A stretch of DNA of 64,000 bases from Sphingomonas sp. IC081 (GTDB lineage Bacteria; Pseudomonadota; Alphaproteobacteria; Sphingomonadales; Sphingomonadaceae): NCBI RefSeq assembly GCF_006874585.1, contig NZ_CP029762.1:733422-797421 (forward strand), read 5' to 3'. The translations under genes and the position numbers were made by a program. The stretch's first letter is position 1; each line of letters starts with the position of its first letter. Of this stretch, positions 16,974 through 25,244 are shown piece after piece. A model generated the notes under the pieces. It ran no database searches. It saw nothing but the letters and a program-made list of their open reading frames with translations, and was not told the origin of the DNA.

Positions 16974-18197
16974 ATGAACCCGGTTTCCCGATTCTTCAGA
17001 AAGCTCACCATGAAGCCGCAGGGCATGACGATCGTCATCGCGGCTTTCCTCCCGATCTTCGCGATCGTCTCGATGTTCCCGATCGTGGCGTCGATGATCG
17101 CGCACTTCAAAACGGACCCCGATGCAGCGGCAAAAGTGCCTCTGATGGTCACTGCGCCGGGCCTTACCATCGCGATCCTCGCACCATTCGCGGGCTGGTT
17201 CGTGGACACCTTCGGCCGCCGGAGGCTGCTGCTGATCTGCACGTTTTTCTACGGGCTGTTCGGCACCCTGCCGTTCTTCCTCGACGACCTGAACCACATC
17301 TTCGCCAGCCGTCTGGCGCTGGGCGTGTGCGAGGCGGGCATCCTCACCATCGTAAACACCCTGATCGGCGACTACTGGGATAACGAAAGCCGCCGCAACT
17401 GGCTGTTTCTGCAAGGCGTGATCGGGCCGTTCCTGGCCTCGGGCGTGATCCTGATGTCCGGCCTTGTCGCCTCGGTCCGCTGGAACGGCGGCTTCCTCGT
17501 CTACCTCGTCGCTTTCCCGATCTATCTGGCGATGCTGGTGTTCCTCTACGAACCCCAGGGCCGTGCCGCGCATGACGAAGCGCCAACCGCACCGGCGGGC
17601 GAAAAGGCCCGCTTCCCGCTCGGCGCCGCGCTGGGCGTCGGCGCGCTGACGCTGTTTTCGGCGGCACAGTATTATGTCTTCATCGTCAACGGCAGCATCG
17701 CCTTCGGCGAAGTGGGCGTGACCGATCCTGCCGCCGTCGCCAAGATGAGCTTCCTGCCGAGCTTGTTCGTCATCCTCGGCGCGCTGCTGTTCCGCATCCT
17801 GTCGGGCCGTTCCAACGGCGTGCAACTGGGTGCTTTCCTCGCCATCCTCGGGACCGGCCTTGCCGTCATCGGCCTGGCTCGCAACCCGGGCGAGATGATT
17901 GTCGGCCTTGCCATCCAGCAGACCGGCGCCGGCATGGCCGTGCCCTCGCTGATCGCCTGGGCCCAGACCAAGTTCCCCTTCGAGCATCGCGGCCGGGGCA
18001 TGGGCATCTGGACCGGCTCATTCTTCTTCGGCCAGTTCATATCGCCCGCACTCGTCCATCAGGCCAGCGGCGCGACCGGCTCCATGCAAGGCGCTTTCGT
18101 GACGGCGGGCACCGTGTCGCTGGTGGTGGCACTGGCCGCACTCGGCGTGGGCTTCACGGGCGGCAAGACGCCGCACGGAGCCCCGAACGCGGCCTGA
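16974..18197 (+). CDS. MFS transporter
   Basis: A 407-aa protein with about 12 membrane segments. Motif A reads GWFVDTFGRRRLLL after helix 2, and GVCEAGILTIVNTLIGDYWDNESRRNW marks helices 4-5. GGAGAGG precedes ATG 16974. Divergent from the GMC dehydrogenase operon, suggesting import of its substrate or release of its product. The substrate class cannot be assigned from sequence. Confidence 0.85.
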   Translation: MNPVSRFFRKLTMKPQGMTIVIAAFLPIFAIVSMFPIVASMIAHFKTDPDAAAKVPLMVTAPGLTIAILAPFAGWFVDTFGRRRLLLICTFFYGLFGTLPFFLDDLNHIFASRLALGVCEAGILTIVNTLIGDYWDNESRRNWLFLQGVIGPFLASGVILMSGLVASVRWNGGFLVYLVAFPIYLAMLVFLYEPQGRAAHDEAPTAPAGEKARFPLGAALGVGALTLFSAAQYYVFIVNGSIAFGEVGVTDPAAVAKMSFLPSLFVILGALLFRILSGRSNGVQLGAFLAILGTGLAVIGLARNPGEMIVGLAIQQTGAGMAVPSLIAWAQTKFPFEHRGRGMGIWTGSFFFGQFISPALVHQASGATGSMQGAFVTAGTVSLVVALAALGVGFTGGKTPHGAPNAA

Positions 18198-18206
18198 TCC
18201 AGAGCC

Positions 18207-18392
18207 TCAACAGCAGCGCCCGCCGTTTCTTCCACCATAGCGGGCCTGCTGCCGATCACGAAAAAAGGCCTTCCGGTCCATGACCGGGCGGTCGGGGTGG
18301 CGGGCCTGCATGTGCCTGACGTAATCCTCGTAATCGGGCATTCCGACCATCAGGTGCAGCGCCTTGCGCAGCGTGGCGAGAGGATCGCTCAT
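18207..18392 (-). CDS. ybdD: YbdD/YjiX family small protein
   Basis: A 61-aa protein with the family core LRKALHLMVGMPDYEDYVRHMQARHPDRPVMDRKAFFRDRQQARYGG. In enterobacteria the YbdD/YjiX proteins are encoded directly after the carbon-starvation pyruvate transporters CstA and BtsT and are thought to assist them. Here the ATG overlaps the stop of cstA by four bases (18389-18392), the same arrangement. The C-terminal RCC is slightly unusual. Confidence 0.88.
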   Translation of the reverse strand: MSDPLATLRKALHLMVGMPDYEDYVRHMQARHPDRPVMDRKAFFRDRQQARYGGRNGGRCC

Positions 18393-20440
18393 GCCGCCGC
18401 CACCGTTTCATCGATCACCTCACAGGCAGTCGGCACGGCGCTGCGACGCGCCGCAAGGACGCTGCGCAGGCTGAACACCAGCAAGGCAAGGACCACCGCC
18501 AGAAACACCGCGACAAGTGCGGCATCGATACGGTCATTGAGGATCACCTGCCGCATTTCCGACAATGACTTTGCCGGCGCCAGAACCTGCCCCCTGTCCG
18601 CCGCCGCCTCGAACCTGGCGGCATGAGCCAGGAAGCCCACCTTGGGATCGGCTGCAAACAGCTTTAGCCAGCCCGCCGTGCCCGTGCACAGCAGCAGCCA
18701 TGCCGCCGGGAGAGCCGTCACCCAGACATAACGATCACGCTTCATGCGGAACAGCACCACCGTCCCCAGCATCAGGGCGATTGCCGCCAGCATCTGGTTG
18801 GCGATACCGAAGACCGGCCAGAGCGTGTTCACCCCGCCCAGCGGATCGGACACGCCCTGATGGAGGAAAAACCCCCAGGCCGCCACACAAAGCCCTGTCG
18901 CCACAAGCCCGGGCACCACCCCTTCGTTCTTGCCGAAACGCGGCGCGGCGATGGCGATCAGGTCCTGTAGCATGAACCGTCCCGCGCGGGTGCCCGCATC
19001 AACGGCGGTAAGGATGAACAACGCCTCGAACAGGATCGCGAAGTGGTACCAGAACGCCTTCATCGCCGGCCCGCCGACAACATGCGAGAAGATCTCCGCC
19101 ATGGCGACCGCCAGGGTTGGCGCCCCGCCCGCGCGTGAAATGATCGTGTGCTCCCCCAGATCGCGCGCGGTCTGCACCAGCGTGTCGGCGGACAGCGGAT
19201 ACCCCATCGCGGTCACCGCCTGCGCCACCTGATGCGGCTCGGTGCCGATCACCGCGGCCGGGCTGTTCATCGCGAAATAGATGCCGGGATCGAGGATCGA
19301 AGCGCCGATCAGCGCCATGATCGCCACGAACGCCTCCATCAGCATCGCACCATAGCCGATCATCGGCGCATCGGCCTCGGTGGCGATCAGCTTGGGCGTC
19401 GTGCCGCTGGCGATCAGCGCGTGGAACCCGGATACCGCGCCGCAGGCGATGGTGATGAACAGGAACGGGAACAGCGATCCCGCCCAGACCGGGCCGCCGT
19501 CCGCCGCGAATGCGGTCACTGAAGGCATGCGCAGCGCAGGTGCCATGATGACGATACCCACCGCCAGCGCCGCGATCGCGCCGATCTTGAGAAAAGTCGA
19601 GAGGTAGTCGCGCGGAGCGAGCAGCAGCCAGACCGGCAGCACCGAGGCGACCGCGCCATAGCCGATCAGGATCCAGCACAGCTGGATCGGTGTCAGCGTG
19701 AACAGCGGCCCCCAGAACGGCGACTGCGCCACCCACTGCCCACAGACCAGCGCCGCGATCAGGCCGATCAGTCCCAGCACCGAGACTTCGCCGATCCGCC
19801 CGGGCCTGATCCACCGGGTGTAACCGCCCATCGCCAGCGCCAGGGGCACGGTTGCCGCCACGGTGAACAGCCCCCATGGGCTGGCCGCCAGCGCCTTGAC
19901 GACAATCAGAGCCAGTACCGCCAGGATGATGATCATGATGAGGAACGCCCCGAAGAGCGCTATCACGCCTGCCGCCTGGCCCATTTCCATGCGCACCAGC
20001 TCCCCCAGCGAGCGCCCGTCGCGACGCATCGAGATGAACAGCACCATGAAGTCCTGCACGGCACCGGCCAGCACCACGCCCACGATGATCCACAGCGTGC
20101 CCGGCAGATAGCCCATCTGTGCGGCCAGCACCGGCCCCACCAGCGGTCCGGCCCCGGCGATAGCGGCAAAGTGGTGCCCGAACAGCACCCGCTTGTCGGT
20201 CGCCACATAATCCAGCCCGTCGGCACGGTAGACAGCCGGGGTCGCTCGTCCGGGATCGAGGCGCATGACCTTCCGGGCGATGAAGCGCGCATAGAAGCGA
20301 TAGGCCACAAGGAAAGAACAGACCGCCGCGACCAGAATCCACAGCGCGCTGATCGTCTCTCCGCGCGACAGGGCCACGACCGCCAGCGATCCGGTCGCCA
20401 CCAGGGCCATGACGATCCAGCCAATTCGATGCACGGTCAT
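18389..20440 (-). CDS. cstA: Carbon starvation protein CstA/BtsT-type pyruvate/peptide transporter
   Basis: A 683-aa polytopic membrane protein with the CstA signature (ATDKRVLFGHHFAAIAGAGPLVGPVLAAQMGYLPG, residues about 80-115) and some 16 hydrophobic segments. E. coli relatives take up pyruvate or peptides during carbon limitation. ATG 20440 has GGGAAGAGGAT before it. The frame is open to 20671, but that extension runs antisense through the YcaQ start and lacks the family N-terminus. It is coupled to ybdD downstream and divergent from ycaQ. Confidence 0.9.
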   Translation of the reverse strand: MTVHRIGWIVMALVATGSLAVVALSRGETISALWILVAAVCSFLVAYRFYARFIARKVMRLDPGRATPAVYRADGLDYVATDKRVLFGHHFAAIAGAGPLVGPVLAAQMGYLPGTLWIIVGVVLAGAVQDFMVLFISMRRDGRSLGELVRMEMGQAAGVIALFGAFLIMIIILAVLALIVVKALAASPWGLFTVAATVPLALAMGGYTRWIRPGRIGEVSVLGLIGLIAALVCGQWVAQSPFWGPLFTLTPIQLCWILIGYGAVASVLPVWLLLAPRDYLSTFLKIGAIAALAVGIVIMAPALRMPSVTAFAADGGPVWAGSLFPFLFITIACGAVSGFHALIASGTTPKLIATEADAPMIGYGAMLMEAFVAIMALIGASILDPGIYFAMNSPAAVIGTEPHQVAQAVTAMGYPLSADTLVQTARDLGEHTIISRAGGAPTLAVAMAEIFSHVVGGPAMKAFWYHFAILFEALFILTAVDAGTRAGRFMLQDLIAIAAPRFGKNEGVVPGLVATGLCVAAWGFFLHQGVSDPLGGVNTLWPVFGIANQMLAAIALMLGTVVLFRMKRDRYVWVTALPAAWLLLCTGTAGWLKLFAADPKVGFLAHAARFEAAADRGQVLAPAKSLSEMRQVILNDRIDAALVAVFLAVVLALLVFSLRSVLAARRSAVPTACEVIDETVAAA

Positions 20441-20549
20441 ATCCTCTTCCCATATCGGCTCGAAATGCCGTTTGCGCAGGAATGGGCTGAGCCTGCAACC
20501 CCCTGTCGGCCGCTTGCCACTGACGGGACTTGGCCATACCTCTCGTCCG

Positions 20550-21716
20550 GTGACGAAATTCGAAGAGATCGGCGCCCCGCTTGCCCGGCGCATCGCCCTT
20601 GCCGCGCAGGGCTTTGGCGCCCGGCCTGCGCGCGCGCCGAAACCGGCCGACCTGCGCCGCGTGCTGGGCAAGGTTCACCTTCACCAGATCGACAGCGTCA
20701 ACGTGCTGGTCCGTGCGCATTACCTGCCTGCCTTCTCGCGCCTCGGCGCTTATGATCGCGCCGATCTCGAAACGCTGGCCTGGGGCCCCAGGCGCCAACG
20801 CGCACTGTTCGAATACTGGGCGCACGAAGCCTCGCTGCTGCCGTTCGAATTGCAGCCACTGCTGCGCTGGCGCATGAACCAGGCGGATCGCGGTGAAGCC
20901 AGCTGGGGACGGATGCGGCTCTACGCCAGCGAACGACGCGCCGAGGCCATGGCCTTGCTTGACCGCATCCGGATCGACGGCCCGCTCGCCGCATCGGATT
21001 TCGAAAGCCACAAGGGCAAGTCCGGCTGGTGGGAATGGAGCGACACCAAGCGCGCGCTGGAATGGCTGTTCTGGGCGGGTCACATTACCACCGCCGCACG
21101 GCGCGGCAGCTTCGAGCGCCTCTATGACCTGACCGAGCGGGTGATCCCTGCCACCGTCATGGCGCTCCCCACGCCCGCCGATGCCGACGCCCACCGCGCG
21201 CTCATCGCCCATGCCGCCGCCGCCCACGGTATCGCCACCGACAAGGAACTGCGCGACTACTTCCGCCAGTCGCCCGAACAAGCCCGGCCCGCGATCCATG
21301 CGCTGGCCGAGGAAGGCGTGCTGATTCCGGTTTCCGTGGCGGGCGGAAAGCATGGCTGGCTGCACCGCGATGCCCGCCGCCCGCGCCGCATCGACGGCCG
21401 TGCTCTCCTGGCCCCCTTCGATCCGCTGGTCTGGGAGCGCGACCGCGCCGAGCGCCTGTTCGGCTTTCGCTACCGCATCGAGATCTACGTGCCTGCGGAA
21501 AAGCGCCTTCACGGCTACTACGTGCTGCCGTTCCTGCTGGGCGACCGTTTGGTCGCACGGGTCGACCTCAAGGCCGACCGCAAGGCTGCAATGCTGATCG
21601 TGCAATCGGCGCATTTCGAACCCGACGCGCCAGAAGATGCAAGAGAGCAACTGTCCGCCGAACTCGAAACCATGGCTGCGTGGTTGGGGCTGGAACTCGC
21701 ACCGCTGAAGCCATGA
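20550..21716 (+). CDS. YcaQ/AlkX-like HTH_42 family DNA glycosylase
   Basis: A 388-aa winged-helix-rich protein. KVHLHQIDSVNVLVRAHYLPAFSR carries the Gln-hydrophobic-Asp motif (QID) that marks the YcaQ/AlkX branch of this superfamily, as opposed to the QxQ of AlkZ self-resistance enzymes. YcaQ unhooks DNA interstrand crosslinks by removing N-alkylated bases. The C-terminal block FDPLVWERDRAERLFGFRYRIEIYVPAEKRLHGYYVLPFLLGDRLVARVDLKADR is the classic family end. GTG 20550 is preferred because the conserved LARRIALAAQGF follows; ATG 20409 in frame would add an unrelated tail. It would act in the cytoplasm on alkylated or crosslinked DNA. Confidence 0.85.
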   Translation: MTKFEEIGAPLARRIALAAQGFGARPARAPKPADLRRVLGKVHLHQIDSVNVLVRAHYLPAFSRLGAYDRADLETLAWGPRRQRALFEYWAHEASLLPFELQPLLRWRMNQADRGEASWGRMRLYASERRAEAMALLDRIRIDGPLAASDFESHKGKSGWWEWSDTKRALEWLFWAGHITTAARRGSFERLYDLTERVIPATVMALPTPADADAHRALIAHAAAAHGIATDKELRDYFRQSPEQARPAIHALAEEGVLIPVSVAGGKHGWLHRDARRPRRIDGRALLAPFDPLVWERDRAERLFGFRYRIEIYVPAEKRLHGYYVLPFLLGDRLVARVDLKADRKAAMLIVQSAHFEPDAPEDAREQLSAELETMAAWLGLELAPLKP

Positions 21717-21792
21717 GCCTGCCGATGCGTCAGCCCGCCTTCCAATCGAGCTGGCCTTCCTGATATCTCAGAGAACGCGGAAAACAGGAATT

Positions 21793-22761
21793 TTATGGAA
21801 CGTGACGCGATACTGCCGGATCGGAAACGGCGCGCATCCGCGCGAGTTCGGCGGGGATCGGCCAGCCCCATTCCTCGTAAAGCCGTGCGAGCAGGGTCAG
21901 CAATTGGCGCAGTTCCGGCGCGGTGTCATCTTGCCTGAAACGCATCAACAGCGGCGCTGAAATCGGTTCGGCGATGTCGATGAAGGCCACGTCACCCCGG
22001 CCGTGATGCCGCACCGATTGCGGCACGATGCATGCACCGACGCCCGCCGCCACCATGACCAGCCCGGTCTGCAGTTCCCGCACTTCCTGGATCTGATCAG
22101 GCATCAACCCGTGCGAAACGAACGCCGAGAGTACCAGGTCGGCAAAACTCGGACGCGGCTCGCTGGGATAGAAGATCAATGGCTCCCGGCAAAGCCTTGC
22201 CAGTTCCACAGGCTCCCCCAGCAATGCCAGCGGATGGTCCTTCGCGACTGCGACCACAAGCGGTTCATTGCGAGCCAGCACATGACGGATACCCGGATCC
22301 TCGACAACGATCCGGTCGAAACCGATATCGATGCGGCGATCCTTCAGCGCCGCCATCTGCTCCTCGGTGCCCATTTCGGTCACGCCGATCTCGACTTGCG
22401 GCACGATCTCGCGGAACTGCCGGATTACCTCGGGCAGTCGCGCATAGAGCGTCGAGGGCACCAGCCCGAACACAAAGCGCGGTGATTTCCGCGCCGCCAG
22501 GTTCTGCATGGAGACCTGCAGCTGCTGCATGCCGCGCATGACCATGCTGGCCCGCTCATAGAGCAGCTTGCCCGCCTCGGTCAGCTTCAGCGGGCGAGTG
22601 CCGCGCTCGAACAGGGTCAATCCAAGCGAGACCTCAAGTTCCTGGATACGCTGGCTGAGCGGCGGCTGCGTCATGTGCAGTTGCTCCGCCGCGCGCGTGA
22701 AGCTGCGTTCGTTGGCGACCGCGAGAAAATAGCGCAGCTGGCGAATGTCGATGTTCTGCAT
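21793..22761 (-). CDS. LysR-family regulator (CatR/BenM-like group)
   Basis: A 322-aa regulator with an N-terminal winged helix (LRYFLAVANERSFTRAAEQLHMTQPPLSQRIQELEVSLGLTLFERGTRPLKLT) and a C-terminal type-2 periplasmic-binding-like effector domain. It faces the FUSC exporter across 320 bp that contains a perfect 15-bp palindrome, an arrangement like AaeR/AaeB for aromatic acid efflux in E. coli. The effector is probably an aromatic acid; this is inference. Confidence 0.87.
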   Translation of the reverse strand: MQNIDIRQLRYFLAVANERSFTRAAEQLHMTQPPLSQRIQELEVSLGLTLFERGTRPLKLTEAGKLLYERASMVMRGMQQLQVSMQNLAARKSPRFVFGLVPSTLYARLPEVIRQFREIVPQVEIGVTEMGTEEQMAALKDRRIDIGFDRIVVEDPGIRHVLARNEPLVVAVAKDHPLALLGEPVELARLCREPLIFYPSEPRPSFADLVLSAFVSHGLMPDQIQEVRELQTGLVMVAAGVGACIVPQSVRHHGRGDVAFIDIAEPISAPLLMRFRQDDTAPELRQLLTLLARLYEEWGWPIPAELARMRAVSDPAVSRHVP

Positions 22762-22809
22762 TTCACGTCGCTCCAGAGCCGCTCGTTGCGGGCCAAGCGC
22801 TCACCATCC

Positions 22810-22824
22810 ATATCGCAGCGATAT
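22810..22824. promoter_or_regulatory. Perfect palindrome, putative LysR box
   Basis: ATATCGCAGCGATAT is a perfect 15-bp palindrome 49 bp upstream of the LysR start and contains the T-N11-A pattern. It is a good candidate autoregulatory/activator site. The rest of 22762-23081 shows no gene; short frames there look like shadows. Confidence 0.6.
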
Positions 22825-23081
22825 AATGTCAGTTCAACACAGTCCTTCCATCGACTCGGTGAAAGGTCCAGGGCAGCGCGGTCGGCGAGACCGACAAATC
22901 CTGGACAGGTTGCCGCCGAACAGGCGGACTTCCCCCTAAACTGCGCTGATGTTCATGCCCCAAGACTGCAACGGTGGATATAAGACAACAAGAGTTGCCT
23001 GTCTTGAACCCCGCATCGGCGTGCGCCTACCCCCGGCGGCAACCTTATCCAGCCATATCGTTCCGATGACGGCCTGACACC

Positions 23082-25244
23082 ATGGCCGTCGGCACCGCGC
23101 GTCTGCAAAGCATCACCACGCCAGCCTTGCCGCGTTCCCGGGAAACAAGTCCCGTTCTGGCGGAAACGCTGACCGGGATGGCGGATGCCCTGTTTTCCCT
23201 GAAGACTTACGCGGCGGCGATCCTGGCCTACTACATCGCGCTGCGGATCGGCCTGCACCGGCCTTACTGGTCGGTCATCACCTGCTACATCGTGGCCCAG
23301 CCGCTGGCCGGCGCCATGTTGTCGAAAGCGGTCTTCCGCATGATCGGCACCGTCTTCGGCGCGCTTGTCGCCATCATCCTCGTCCCCCAGTTCGTGAACT
23401 CGCCGGAGTTGCTGACCTGGGTGCTGGGCCTTTGGCTGGCATTGTGCACATATGTGGCGATGCTGGACCGCACCCCGCGATCCTACGTGTTCCTGCTCGC
23501 CGGATACACCGCCAGCATCATCGGCTTCGCCGCCGTGAGCCACCCGAGCACGATCTTCGACATCGCCAGCCTGCGCGTGCAGGAAATCATCATCGGCATC
23601 TGGTCCAGTGCCGTGGTCAACGCACTGATATTCCCGCGCACCGTCTCGGCAAAGCTGGCCGAACGCGCCAGCCAGATCCTGACCGACGCCGAACGCTGGT
23701 CGCGCGATGCGCTGTCCGCGCAGGACAATGCAGAGGACGCGGCGACGCTCGACCGCGATCGCCGCAGGCTCGCTCTTGATCTCCACGAATTGCACCAGTT
23801 GGCGGTCCAGCTGCCTTTCGATCTCTCCCGCTTCACCGTGCGGGTCGCGGTTCTGCGCGTATTGCAGGACCGACTCTCGATGCTTCTCCCGCTGGCGAGC
23901 GGCATCGAGGATCGCATCGGCCAGCTTCACGCCGCTGAAGCCATGCCACCGGATATCGCAGCCCTCATCGCCGACATCACCCTGTGGCTGAACGACCTTT
24001 CCTCGGCCGCCGAGACCATACCCCAAGCCGACGCGCTTATCGCCCGCGCCCATGCACTGGAACCGCGGGACGAAAGCGAATGGGACTGGGAGACCGGGCT
24101 GTGTCTAAGCCTGCTCGACCGCTTGCAGGATCTGATCCGTATCCACCGCGATGCGCGTGAATTGCATGCGATCATCCTTTCCCCGACCACCGCGCCATCA
24201 CCGAACATTGCCGCCGCCATCCGCAATGCCCGCGCCATGCCGCTGCACCGTGACCATGGCCTGGCGCTGCGATCGGCGCTGGCGACGATGGCAACCCTGG
24301 GCATCGGCACAGCCATGTGGATCGCCACGGCCTGGCCGGATGGCAGCACCGCCGTGGTGATCGCGTGCATCATCTGCGCCCTGTTCAGCCACCTCGACAA
24401 CCCTGGACCGACCGCCAGCCGCCTGCTGTACGGTACCCTTGCCGCCATGCCGATCGGCGCATTCTACGCCTTTGTCCTGATGCCCCGGCTCAGTGACTTT
24501 CCGGCAATGGTCGGCGTTCTGGCGCCGGTCATGCTGATCGTCGGCAGCCTTCAGGCCCGCCCGTCGACCGCGATCTTTGCCATCGGCATCATGCTGACAT
24601 TGCCGGGCCTCGTAGGCCTCAACGAGGAATACGACGCCAATTTCCAGACCTTCACCAACTTCGCCATCGCGCAAATCGTAGGGGTTGGCATTGCCGTCTT
24701 TGTACTCAATTTCGCCAGTTCGGTCGGAACACGCTCCAGTGCGATCCGGCTCGTGCGTTCGGGCTGGCGCGAGCTCGCGGGCATGGCGGGGGGCAGGGAC
24801 AGCCTCGACCTCAATGCCTGGATCGGCCGTATGATCGACCGCGTGGCGATGTTGACGCCGCGCCTCAAATACCTCGCAATCGACCCTACCCAACCCCTGC
24901 TCGACATCCTCGCCGACACCCGCATTGGCATGGCCATCCACGACCTTCGCACGTTCCAGGAACGTGCATCGCCGTGGAGCGCCCGGCAAGTCGCGGTCGT
25001 GCTCAAGCACGTCGAGCAGCACTTCACGCAGCTACGCGACGACCGGCCGATCGACCCGGATCCTGCCTTGGTTCGGGCGATCGACCTGGTTCTGGCGAAA
25101 GTGGCGGCGCTGGAAGATCTCGAGCAGCGCCGCCTTGGCGTGCTGGCGCTTACCAGCCTCAGGCGCAATCTGGCATCCTACGCGCCGCCTCCACCGGCCA
25201 TGCGCCGCCAGCGGGAGGATGGCTCAGCCGTGCTCCCGGGATAG
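23082..25244 (+). CDS. FUSC-family inner-membrane exporter (AaeB/YccS-like)
   Basis: A 720-aa protein with two hydrophobic halves of about six helices each (first LKTYAAAILAYYIALRIGLHRPYWSVITCYIVAQPLAGAM, second MPLHRDHGLALRSALATMATLGIGTAMWIATAWPDG). A soluble alpha-helical region of about 170 residues separates them and another forms the C-terminus. FUSC proteins such as AaeB export aromatic carboxylic acids. The ribosome-binding site at ATG 23082 is weak; ATG 23178, just before the first helix, is an alternative. The 3' end overlaps the convergent GH3 gene by 21 bp. No AaeA-like membrane-fusion partner is adjacent. Confidence 0.85.
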   Translation: MAVGTARLQSITTPALPRSRETSPVLAETLTGMADALFSLKTYAAAILAYYIALRIGLHRPYWSVITCYIVAQPLAGAMLSKAVFRMIGTVFGALVAIILVPQFVNSPELLTWVLGLWLALCTYVAMLDRTPRSYVFLLAGYTASIIGFAAVSHPSTIFDIASLRVQEIIIGIWSSAVVNALIFPRTVSAKLAERASQILTDAERWSRDALSAQDNAEDAATLDRDRRRLALDLHELHQLAVQLPFDLSRFTVRVAVLRVLQDRLSMLLPLASGIEDRIGQLHAAEAMPPDIAALIADITLWLNDLSSAAETIPQADALIARAHALEPRDESEWDWETGLCLSLLDRLQDLIRIHRDARELHAIILSPTTAPSPNIAAAIRNARAMPLHRDHGLALRSALATMATLGIGTAMWIATAWPDGSTAVVIACIICALFSHLDNPGPTASRLLYGTLAAMPIGAFYAFVLMPRLSDFPAMVGVLAPVMLIVGSLQARPSTAIFAIGIMLTLPGLVGLNEEYDANFQTFTNFAIAQIVGVGIAVFVLNFASSVGTRSSAIRLVRSGWRELAGMAGGRDSLDLNAWIGRMIDRVAMLTPRLKYLAIDPTQPLLDILADTRIGMAIHDLRTFQERASPWSARQVAVVLKHVEQHFTQLRDDRPIDPDPALVRAIDLVLAKVAALEDLEQRRLGVLALTSLRRNLASYAPPPPAMRRQREDGSAVLPG

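Noticed and set aside
18999..21650. Minus-strand open frame of about 880 codons
   Set aside because: It crosses both cstA (in another frame) and the antisense of ycaQ, with no recognisable domain. The two real genes explain the region.
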